From Planctomycetota bacterium (lineage in GTDB: Bacteria; Planctomycetota; Phycisphaerae; Phycisphaerales; SM1A02): a DNA stretch of 5,798 nucleotides. The stretch covers positions 1 to 5,798 of the forward strand of contig JADFGE010000205.1 of assembly GCA_022567855.1 (NCBI GenBank). The letters are read 5' to 3'. Every line of letters starts with the position of its first letter. Within the stretch, counting starts at the first letter, position 1. The translations under genes were made by a program, and so were the position numbers. The notes beneath the pieces were generated by a model. That model did not search any database and was not told where the DNA came from. It worked only from the letters and a program-made list of their open reading frames with translations. This document shows, one piece after another, positions 1 through 5,537 of this stretch.

Positions 1-1256
1 TATTCCAGATATGTTTCGTCGATCCAGAACCGCGTTTGGTTGGGAGCCTCAGCGATCAGGCGTTCGAGCACATCCCGCCGAATGTGCTTGCCAGTCGGAC
101 TATTGGGGTTGACCAGTACGACGAGGTCGTAATCCCGGCGAAGCTGGGCGGCAAGATGGCATGGGTTGACCGCATACCCGTTGGTTCGCAAAAGCTCCAG
201 ACGATCAACACGGCAGCCGATCACACGCTCCAGAACGTGTGCGTATTCGCCATATGTGGGGTCAAGAATCAGCGCCCGCGATGACGGCTTCAGCCAGTGC
301 CGCAGCGCCAGGTAGATCAGATCAGAAGAACCGGCGCCCGGCAAGACATTCGATACAGCAACACCGCGCGCTTCGGCGATCGTCTCTTGAAGTCCCCGCG
401 CATCCGTCGGCGGGCTCGTCCGCACCAGCCACGGAAGATGCTCGCGCAGCGCCTGTATCACGCGCGGCGACGGATCGAACCACGCGTCCAACACGTCCGC
501 GTTAATCACACTATTGCGGCGATCCAGTGAGTCGAATCGTTCGCCGATCGCTTTGAAGAACGCCCCGCCGTGATAGCAACATTCCGGCTCATCAAACGGA
601 ACGTCAAGCTGCCAAGATGCCCGCTTCATCACAGGTCGCATCGCCGCAAGCTGAAGCTTGATGCGCGCGCGGATGTCACCGATCGTTGCCGTCATGATTT
701 CGTACTCCACCTTACCGCTGTGGACGACGATGCCCAGCGGCGTGAATCCGGTTCTGCGGTAAAGGCCGATGACTTCTCGGCGCCCCATCAATACGATGCG
801 ATTGCCCCCGTGGTGCTCAATCCAGCGCAGTGCCGCGTACATGAGCAGGATCGCCGTTTGCGAGCGGCGAAACTTCTTGGTCACCGTAAGCAAACGTGCT
901 TCGTATAGCGCGTCGTCGAAAGCAAACGGCAACCTCCCACGATCAACGTATTTCTCGATCGAATAGCGGTAGGAGCCGTTGCCCCCATCTGCCGGCGGCG
1001 GCGTGATGCTTACAAAGCCGACGACGTGGGAGCTGAGGCGCGCGACGATGTAGGTGTTGAATTCGTCGAGGTGATCCTGCAGCACGCCCCGGCCGTTGGT
1101 CGGATGCTGGCCGAGTTCACGGGCGTATGTCGCATGTCGTATCGACGCGATTTGCTTGCGATCGTTCTCGTTCGCTGCGGCGATCACGATCCTGGACGGC
1201 GACTTGTTGCTGAACCGTGACGTCATCGTTTTCATTTGCGTTTCGTGCAAGATCAT
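1..1256 (-). CDS. GNAT/N-acyltransferase-like domain fused to PLP-dependent class I/II aminotransferase (partial, C-terminus beyond left edge)
   Basis: Reading the minus strand from the ATG at 1256 gives 418 uninterrupted codons to the window edge. Residues about 23-190 look like a GNAT-fold acyltransferase: EARLLTV strand, a basic FRRSQTAILL stretch where the acyl-CoA/ACP pyrophosphate loop is expected, and LYRRTGFTPLG near the end. The pattern resembles the N-acyl amino acid synthase (FeeM)/autoinducer-synthase side of the superfamily, but that subgroup is uncertain. After a linker (about 191-245), residues 246 onward read as a fold-type-I aminotransferase of the HisC/CobD kind: GAGSSDLI (307-314, PLP phosphate contact), LDPTYGEY (331-338), NPNSPTG (383-389) and DETYLEY (413-419, with Asp413 expected to face the PLP ring nitrogen). 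The Schiff-base lysine would lie beyond the edge. The ATG at 1256 is chosen because it overlaps the hydrolase stop (ATGA) and has AGAGG seven bases upstream; in-frame ATGs at 1235 and 1226 lack a clear site. No signal peptide, so cytoplasmic. Substrates unknown. Confidence 0.85.
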   Translation of the reverse strand, partial: MILHETQMKTMTSRFSNKSPSRIVIAAANENDRKQIASIRHATYARELGQHPTNGRGVLQDHLDEFNTYIVARLSSHVVGFVSITPPPADGGNGSYRYSIEKYVDRGRLPFAFDDALYEARLLTVTKKFRRSQTAILLMYAALRWIEHHGGNRIVLMGRREVIGLYRRTGFTPLGIVVHSGKVEYEIMTATIGDIRARIKLQLAAMRPVMKRASWQLDVPFDEPECCYHGGAFFKAIGERFDSLDRRNSVINADVLDAWFDPSPRVIQALREHLPWLVRTSPPTDARGLQETIAEARGVAVSNVLPGAGSSDLIYLALRHWLKPSSRALILDPTYGEYAHVLERVIGCRVDRLELLRTNGYAVNPCHLAAQLRRDYDLVVLVNPNSPTGKHIRRDVLERLIAEAPNQTRFWIDETYLE

Positions 1257-2443
1257 GGTGTGGCCTCTGTGTGAATCGCCGCGAGGGCGGAGGAGTCGGT
1301 AAAGTCGCCTGGATCGCTGTTTGGACTCATGGCGATGAAGTCGCGGATCAGATTCGCGCACAACACCGGGTCTTCCAGATGCACCGAATGCATGCGATTG
1401 GGCACGACATGAAGTTGTGCATTGGGAAGTTGGGCTGCGAGTTTGTAGCCCATCGCCACCGGAAGTGTTTCATCGCGCGCCCCCCAAACGATCAAACAAG
1501 GCACGTCAACGTTCGCGTAGTCAGCCACGACGCGGTGAATCGCGGGCCAATCAGGCCGGCCATCACGCATCGGAACGGTCTGCGTGAACACGGCTTGGAG
1601 CGCCAATCGAGTGTCCCGCTGTGTCAGCATCTGATAGCGCGTGTCAGCCTCTTCTCGCAACGCCATTTCCGGATCGCTGAACGAACCCCGGGTGCCTTGG
1701 CAGATTCGGTCCATCAGGAGCCCGGTGAGGTCGCCGAGCATGATTTCCAGTTCCGTCAGCTCAGCGATCTGTACGAAAAGCGCCGGTGGGTTGATGATCT
1801 CGACGTCCGCGGGCGAGAGGAGCACCATCCGGTCAACGAGCCCCAAGATTTGTTCGTGTCGGCTGCGCAACTGTGCGCTTCCCATCATGCGAATGGCGAT
1901 CATCCCGCCGAGCGAATGGGCGGCCAGCGTGATCTGCCTTGGTGTCCTGCGATCAGCGAAGTGGACCTCCAGCGCTTGCAACACGCGCTCGGCCATCGCG
2001 TCCGGGGCGTACCCATCCGGCCCGAGGAGCTGCGGATCGGGGCAATCGCTTGCGCCGCTGCCCGGCAGATCGATCATGATCAGATCGTATTCGTCCCCAA
2101 GCGCACTGGCGACGAATCGCCAGGCACGGTGATCGGCGAACACGCCGTGGATCAACACGATAACGCGGTCGGACTCCATGTTGCCGGTTTCATGAATCGC
2201 AACGTTGACGACCGGTCCGTCGCCGATCCTGGTTGGGATGGTGTTGGTGGTGATCGATCGCGCCGCCCACAGACTCGTGAGCTGGGCGTAGGGCACAAGG
2301 TCCGCCTCGGACTTGATGGCCAGGTAGGCTGAGGATGCGCTGCACCCGCCCAATCCAACGGCGAGCAGAACCACGACCCCCGCCATCGCGATGCGAGCGG
2401 TCTCGCGTCGGAGTTGGGTGGTTGTGGTTCGCCCTTGGATCAT
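1253..2443 (-). CDS. Lipoprotein alpha/beta hydrolase
   Basis: A 396-residue alpha/beta-hydrolase-fold protein. An N-terminal basic stretch and hydrophobic segment (about 18-33) end in a lipobox LGGC with Cys34 as the lipidated residue, so it should be exported and membrane-anchored; Ser follows the cysteine. The hydrolase domain starts near residue 93: HGVF (99-102, oxyanion hole), DLPGSG (125-130), AHSLGG with nucleophile Ser177, the likely acid Asp324 in WGARDETLP, and the likely catalytic His352 in RMHSVHLEDP. An insertion of about 80 residues (about 214-300) forms a cap. This suggests an esterase, lipase or amidase; the substrate cannot be read from the sequence. The ATG at 2443 has AGGAG ten bases upstream and AAGG five bases upstream. 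It is the first gene of a two-gene unit, coupled through ATGA to the acyltransferase-aminotransferase, and sits behind a sigma-54-type promoter. The lipobox puts it outside the cytoplasm while its partner is inside, so it may act on an exported product or a surface lipid. That link is inference. Confidence 0.9.
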   Translation of the reverse strand: MIQGRTTTTQLRRETARIAMAGVVVLLAVGLGGCSASSAYLAIKSEADLVPYAQLTSLWAARSITTNTIPTRIGDGPVVNVAIHETGNMESDRVIVLIHGVFADHRAWRFVASALGDEYDLIMIDLPGSGASDCPDPQLLGPDGYAPDAMAERVLQALEVHFADRRTPRQITLAAHSLGGMIAIRMMGSAQLRSRHEQILGLVDRMVLLSPADVEIINPPALFVQIAELTELEIMLGDLTGLLMDRICQGTRGSFSDPEMALREEADTRYQMLTQRDTRLALQAVFTQTVPMRDGRPDWPAIHRVVADYANVDVPCLIVWGARDETLPVAMGYKLAAQLPNAQLHVVPNRMHSVHLEDPVLCANLIRDFIAMSPNSDPGDFTDSSALAAIHTEATP

Positions 2444-2525
2444 CGCGGCCTTGCTCCTGCGTCTGCGTCGAGGTGGTGCGGATCTTTGCGTTGGGAGCAG
2501 CTTGGCTCGACGGACGCTTTACCAA

Positions 2526-2541
2526 TGCGAAGGTTGTGCCA
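2526..2541 (-). promoter_or_regulatory. Sigma-54 (-24/-12) promoter of the hydrolase operon
   Basis: On the minus strand the sequence reads TGGCAC-AACCT-TCGCA. This matches the RpoN consensus TGGCAC-N5-TTGCA at 10 of 11 defined positions and keeps the essential GG-N10-GC spacing. The predicted transcription start is near 2515, which leaves a leader of about 70 bases before the hydrolase ATG at 2443. A gene for a sigma-54 activator is transcribed divergently from the same intergenic region, which makes a functional site much more likely than a chance match. Confidence 0.75.
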
Positions 2542-2634
2542 AAGGATGGCGATGTGCATTACTCCTTGTCAATACAGTGGTTACGAACGCTTTGTCGACG
2601 ACGGGAATCCTCCGTCCTCGCGTCTGAACGACAA

Positions 2635-2659
2635 TTTATGTACACTTGACATACATCAA
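2635..2659. promoter_or_regulatory. Interrupted palindrome, candidate activator-binding (enhancer) site
   Basis: TTTATGTA and TACATCAA form an inverted repeat with arms of 8 bases (7 of 8 paired, the inner 5 perfect) around a 9-base centre. The centre lies about 132 bp upstream of the start predicted from the -24/-12 element, in the usual range for upstream activating sequences bound by the Fis-type helix-turn-helix of sigma-54 activators. It also lies only 27 bases before the activator's own start codon, so binding could give autoregulation. The element is more AT-rich than its surroundings. No protein-DNA specificity can be derived from the sequence alone. Confidence 0.45.
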
Positions 2660-2686
2660 ATGAACAGATCGTGACGGAGAAATGCC

Positions 2687-4243
2687 ATGGGAATCTTCAC
2701 GACTGAGCAGCGCCGATTCGCCCAGAGCATCAGTGACATGGTGTATTGCAATCCGTTCGTACCCGAGCGGATCGACTACGAGCGACAGGCGCTTGGCAGC
2801 GATTTTGCCGAGACGCCTCGGGTGTGGAGTCTGCTGGCCGGCGCGGAGACCGAGCGCGCGAATCTCGCCAAGCTTGTCGAGCGCATCGAGCCGTTGGCCG
2901 AGAGGCTGCGTGATCGCCTTGCGTCTGGCACGAAGGCGTCGCCCGATGACCTCGTGTTGTATGGAGACTTGGTGCTGTACATGCTGTACCAGCGCGATCG
3001 CATGGCTCTTCAGCAAACGATCGCGGACGCGCTGGAAGGTCGCCGTTCAACCGGGCAGATTCGCTACTGGAAACAATTCAAGCGTGATTTTGATCGGTAC
3101 CTGCGGATTCCCCGCGTGACGATGCCGGTCGAGCAAGATCCGGCGCACATCTTCGCCGTGTTCTTTCAGATTCGTCGAGCGTTCTATCACATTTTCACTG
3201 CGATCGTCGGCGGATCGATGCCGACCGCTCGCCTTCGCGCATCCGTATGGCAATCGATCTTTACGCACGACATGCGTCGCTACATTCGTGTGCTCTATAA
3301 GCGCATGGCGGATTACACGACGCTGGTGACCGGCCCGTCCGGAACGGGCAAGGAACTCGTCGCCCGCGCGATCGGCCAGGCGAGGTATATCCCGTTTGAT
3401 GCTGAGGCGCAGAAGTTCACCGAAGATTTCGCCAGCTCATTCCATGCGGTGAACCTCTCAGCACTGTCGCCCACGCTCATTGAATCAGAATTGTTCGGCC
3501 ACAAGCGCGGCGCGTTCACTGGGGCCGTGGCCGATCGTGCTGGTTGGCTGGAACTGTGTGGGTCGATGGATACGGTCTTTCTGGACGAGATCGGCGAGGT
3601 TGACCCGGCCATTCAGGTCAAGCTGCTGCGCGTGCTCCAGACGCGCGTGTTCCAGCGCATCGGGGAGACGAAGGATCGGCAGTTTCGCGGCAAGATCATC
3701 GCCGCCACCAACCGGGACCTGGCTCGTGATCTGGCGCAAGGCGGTTTTCGCACCGACTTTTATTACCGACTGTGTTCGGACATCATCACCACGCCGTCGC
3801 TGCATGAGCAGTTGGTCGACGATCCCGCGGATCTGTATAACCTTGTGCTGTTCATTGCCAAAACGTGTGTTGAGGACGAGGCCCAGAGCTTGGCCGAGGA
3901 GGTGACCGGGTGGATCGAGGAGAACTTGGGGCGAGACTACCCTTGGCCGGGTAACTTCCGCGAGCTGGAGCAATGTGTTCGCAACATACTGATCCGCAAG
4001 TCGTACCAGCCTGCATATAGCGCTGCCGGCGACAATGCAGGTGATTCGGCTGATGATCTGGCCGCGGCGGTGCGTGACGGCGAGCTCACCGCTGACGAGC
4101 TGTTGCAACACTACTGCACGCTTGTCTACGCCAAGCTCGGCAGCTACGAGCAGGCCGCCCGCCGACTGCAAATCGATCGGCGCACCGTCCGCAGCAAGAT
4201 CAACGAAGAACTCTTGGCCCAACTCAAGGCCGCACCGCGTTGA
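2687..4243 (+). CDS. Sigma-54-dependent AAA+ transcriptional activator with unrecognised N-terminal domain
   Basis: A 518-residue bacterial enhancer-binding protein that hydrolyses ATP to remodel RNA polymerase-sigma-54. The AAA+ core spans about 190-440: Walker A GPSGTGKE (216-223), sigma-54-contacting loop GAFTGA (275-280, intact), Walker B VFLDE (297-301), sensor I ATNRD (340-344), an arginine-finger region FRTDFYYRL (354-362) and sensor II WPGNFRELE (420-428). A Fis-type helix-turn-helix lies at about 468-508 (GSYEQAARRLQIDRRTVRSKI region). Residues 1-185 are helical and charged, with no recognisable receiver (no phospho-Asp pocket), GAF, PAS or V4R signature, so the input signal is unknown. 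Between sensor I and sensor II the usual LRER-x-DI-PLL block is replaced by LHEQLVDDPADLYNL, a divergent form. Start ATG at 2687 follows GGAG with a 7-base spacer; an ATG at 2682 is out of frame. The gene is divergent from the hydrolase operon, which it probably controls. Confidence 0.93.
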   Translation: MGIFTTEQRRFAQSISDMVYCNPFVPERIDYERQALGSDFAETPRVWSLLAGAETERANLAKLVERIEPLAERLRDRLASGTKASPDDLVLYGDLVLYMLYQRDRMALQQTIADALEGRRSTGQIRYWKQFKRDFDRYLRIPRVTMPVEQDPAHIFAVFFQIRRAFYHIFTAIVGGSMPTARLRASVWQSIFTHDMRRYIRVLYKRMADYTTLVTGPSGTGKELVARAIGQARYIPFDAEAQKFTEDFASSFHAVNLSALSPTLIESELFGHKRGAFTGAVADRAGWLELCGSMDTVFLDEIGEVDPAIQVKLLRVLQTRVFQRIGETKDRQFRGKIIAATNRDLARDLAQGGFRTDFYYRLCSDIITTPSLHEQLVDDPADLYNLVLFIAKTCVEDEAQSLAEEVTGWIEENLGRDYPWPGNFRELEQCVRNILIRKSYQPAYSAAGDNAGDSADDLAAAVRDGELTADELLQHYCTLVYAKLGSYEQAARRLQIDRRTVRSKINEELLAQLKAAPR

Positions 4244-4293
4244 AGCGGTGTACGGCTTTTCGCAGTGTAAAGCCGGCGATACCATCGCCGGTT
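4233..4293. terminator. Overlapping hairpins at the 3' end of the activator gene, possible terminator
   Basis: Three stems are packed here. CACCGC/GCGGTG (4233-4250, 6 bp, loop GTTGAA) spans the stop codon and is followed within a few bases by CTTTT. CGGCTTT/AAAGCCG (4253-4275, 7 bp, 9-base loop) follows. CCGGCGAT/ATCGCCGG (4273-4291, 8 bp, 3-base loop, extendable to 4271-4293) shares bases 4273-4275 with the second stem, so those two exclude each other. None has a long T-run, so intrinsic termination is only plausible; the stems may instead be a barrier to RNA decay. Confidence 0.4.
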
Positions 4294-4300
4294 GCGAGCT

Positions 4301-4399
4301 CCCCTCTCCCTTTGGGAGAGGGGTTGGGGGTGAGGGTGACGCGCCATGAACTCACGTTGTCGAAGACCCTCACCCAAACCCTCTCCCGGAGGGAGAGGG
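4301..4399. repeat. REP-like bipartite palindromic element
   Basis: Two perfect hairpins flank an imperfect larger inverted repeat. The left one is CCCCTCTCCC/GGGAGAGGGG with loop TTT (4301-4323, 10 bp); the right one is CCCTCTCCC/GGGAGAGGG with loop GGA (4379-4399, 9 bp). The inner flanks GGTTGGGGGTGAGGGT (4322-4337) and ACCCTCACCCAAACC (4366-4380) are near reverse complements, so the whole 99 bp can fold as one long stem or as two small ones. This CCTCACCC...CCTCTCCC type is the familiar dispersed intergenic palindrome of many GC-rich bacteria and is probably non-autonomous. It lies between convergent genes, where such elements often sit, and could end transcription from both sides. Confidence 0.75.
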
Positions 4400-4415
4400 C
4401 TTTGAAGAACGCGAT

Positions 4416-4484
4416 CGCCCCGTCGGGGCGTGCGCAAGAGTTGTAAACGAACCTCTCCCCGTTTAGCGGGCGACGCGAAGCGTC
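4416..4484. repeat. Secondary palindrome cluster next to the REP-like element
   Basis: Three further short perfect stems follow: CGCCCC/GGGGCG (4416-4430, loop GTC), CCCG/CGGG (4458-4470) within CCTCTCCCC, and GACGC/GCGTC (4472-4484, loop GAA). The CCTCTCCCC word and the pyrimidine-rich stretch at 4483-4497 recall the neighbouring element, so this may be a second, degenerate repeat unit. Its right part overlaps the last codons of the zinc-ribbon protein gene ending at 4463. The part at 4416-4430 could act as a terminator stem for that minus-strand gene, although only GTTCTT follows it. Confidence 0.5.
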
Positions 4485-5194
4485 CCTTCCCCCTCCCGTC
4501 GCCATCCACACTCCGGACACACACCCCCGGAACTTCCGCGCAGGTCGTAGCCGCATTTGGTGCAACGTCCGCGCTTGTCACGAATGAAGCGGCGCACAGT
4601 GAATGGTCCAAGCGTGAGCAACCAAAGTATCGCCGCGTAGAAGATTGTGTTGATCGCGAAGTTGGTCCATATCGGTGCGAACGGGAGGATGCGAAGGTTG
4701 GCCCAGGACGGGTACAGTTTGGTGCGGTCGTTTGGAAGCAAGTAGCCGTTGGTGACATCTATGACATTGCCGATGACGGCCGCCGGCCCGGGGAATCCGA
4801 CTGACTCGACCCCCGACCATAGAGCCACCGTCGGCCACCCGCGCGCATCGATTATCCGTGAGACGACCGTACTTCGTGGGGAACTCTCATCCGGGCGGGC
4901 GAAGGATGCCCATGCAGGAAGAATCTCCTCGGCATCCCGATCAGGTTCACGGCCGGCGAATTTGGAGGCACCGGTCGACCATGAGGAGTGAACGCGTGCA
5001 ACTCCAACGGCCACACTCACGTCATCCATCCAATCACTGAATACGGAACCCTGACGTGTGAAGCCTTCGCGGTAGGCTCCGAAGGGCGCGGTGTGTGGCC
5101 ATGGCAACCACGCCGCACACCCCCACGCCACGGCGACGTTGACGATCGCGCCGAGGACGAGGAAGAGCACGAGCTTGAACAAGCGGCGCTTCAC
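4463..5194 (-). CDS. Membrane protein with C-terminal CGYDLRG zinc ribbon
   Basis: A 243-residue protein of a family I know mainly from Planctomycetota. A hydrophobic helix at about 7-30 follows a KRR start, then a non-cytoplasmic region of about 145 residues, a second helix at about 178-197 (INTIFYAAILWLLTLGPF), a basic RRFIRDKRGR segment and a four-cysteine ribbon: Cys211, Cys214, Cys226, Cys229 in CTKCGYDLRG...CPECGW. The positive residues after helix 2 place the ribbon in the cytoplasm. The function is unknown. The GTG start at 5194 is chosen because the basic stretch and helix begin there and an in-frame TAG lies 9 bases upstream; no close ribosome-binding site is visible (GGGAGG is about 20 bases away), so translation may depend on the preceding ORF. 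The last residues after WRRE come from the adjacent repeat cluster, which supplies the stop. Confidence 0.82.
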   Translation of the reverse strand: MKRRLFKLVLFLVLGAIVNVAVAWGCAAWLPWPHTAPFGAYREGFTRQGSVFSDWMDDVSVAVGVARVHSSWSTGASKFAGREPDRDAEEILPAWASFARPDESSPRSTVVSRIIDARGWPTVALWSGVESVGFPGPAAVIGNVIDVTNGYLLPNDRTKLYPSWANLRILPFAPIWTNFAINTIFYAAILWLLTLGPFTVRRFIRDKRGRCTKCGYDLRGSSGGVCPECGWRREGEGTLRVAR

Positions 5195-5203
5195 GGGAAC
5201 ATT

Positions 5204-5482
5204 CTACGGCACATCCTCCCGTCGCCAGCCGCATTCGGGGCAGCCCGCTGAGAAGTCACCACGTAGGTCGTAGCCGCACTTGATGCAGTGGCCACGCTTG
5301 ACGCGCACGTATCGTCGCAACTGGAACGGCGCGAAAGGCAACCACAGAATCGCAGCATAGAAGAACGTGTTACCCGCGAAGCCGAGCGACGCAGGGCGGA
5401 GAGGCAAGGGGCGTGGAGGGTGAAACCACGGGCGCTCTGTTGGAATCCATCGAGCTTGCCGATGGAACCGTTCTTGGTGCAA
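5204..5482 (-). pseudogene. Short paralogue of the zinc-ribbon membrane protein, probably N-terminally truncated
   Basis: The 92-residue reading matches the C-terminal third of the neighbour: NTFFYAAILWLPFAPFQLRR against NTIFYAAILWLLTLGPFTVRR, then CIKCGYDLRG...CPECGWRRE with all four cysteines kept. The middle domain is missing. The only nearby start is a TTG at 5482 without a convincing ribosome-binding site. The frame stays open upstream and encodes another hydrophobic run, LPPFVIASLIGTAVIPPL (about 5535-5482), but with no ATG, GTG or TTG before it enters the divergent exported-protein gene at 5538. I read it as a remnant of a tandem duplication whose 5' end was lost; a small functional protein starting at TTG cannot be excluded. 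It ends with TAG nine bases before the next GTG and in the same frame. Confidence 0.6.
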
Positions 5483-5537
5483 CGGGGGAATAACCGCGGT
5501 CCCGATCAGGCTTGCGATTACGAAGGGAGGAAGAGCA

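Noticed and set aside
1217..2332. Long plus-strand open frame of 371 codons opposite the hydrolase gene
   Set aside because: It lies wholly antisense to the hydrolase, whose lipobox and full catalytic set are clear. Its translation is rich in His/Arg/Asp with no recognisable motif, typical of a shadow frame in GC-rich DNA.
2544..2557. Plus-strand GG-N10-GC as a second sigma-54 promoter toward the activator
   Set aside because: Only the bare spacing matches (AGGATG and GTGCA instead of TGGCAC and TTGCA), and this level of match is expected by chance.
2567..2583. Possible IHF site between the -24/-12 element and the palindrome
   Set aside because: TGTCAA-TACA-GTG matches the WATCAA-N4-TTR pattern too poorly to call.
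2646..2651. TTGACA as a -35 box for the activator gene
   Set aside because: No acceptable -10 lies 16-18 bases downstream (only ATCGTG/TCGTGA), and the start would fall on the ribosome-binding site. It is also the centre of the palindrome.
3485..4285. Minus-strand open frame of 266 codons opposite the activator gene
   Set aside because: It is antisense to the conserved AAA+ core and the helix-turn-helix; the composition is shadow-like and it has no domain signature.
4301..4484. CRISPR array or riboswitch in the repeat-rich spacer
   Set aside because: There are no regularly spaced identical repeats with unique spacers. The structure consists of nested palindromes of REP type, and no known aptamer core is recognisable.
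4144..4758. Minus-strand open frame of 204 codons across the repeat region
   Set aside because: It reads through the palindromic spacer and out of frame through the zinc-ribbon gene; the product is low-complexity Ser/Arg/Pro-rich.
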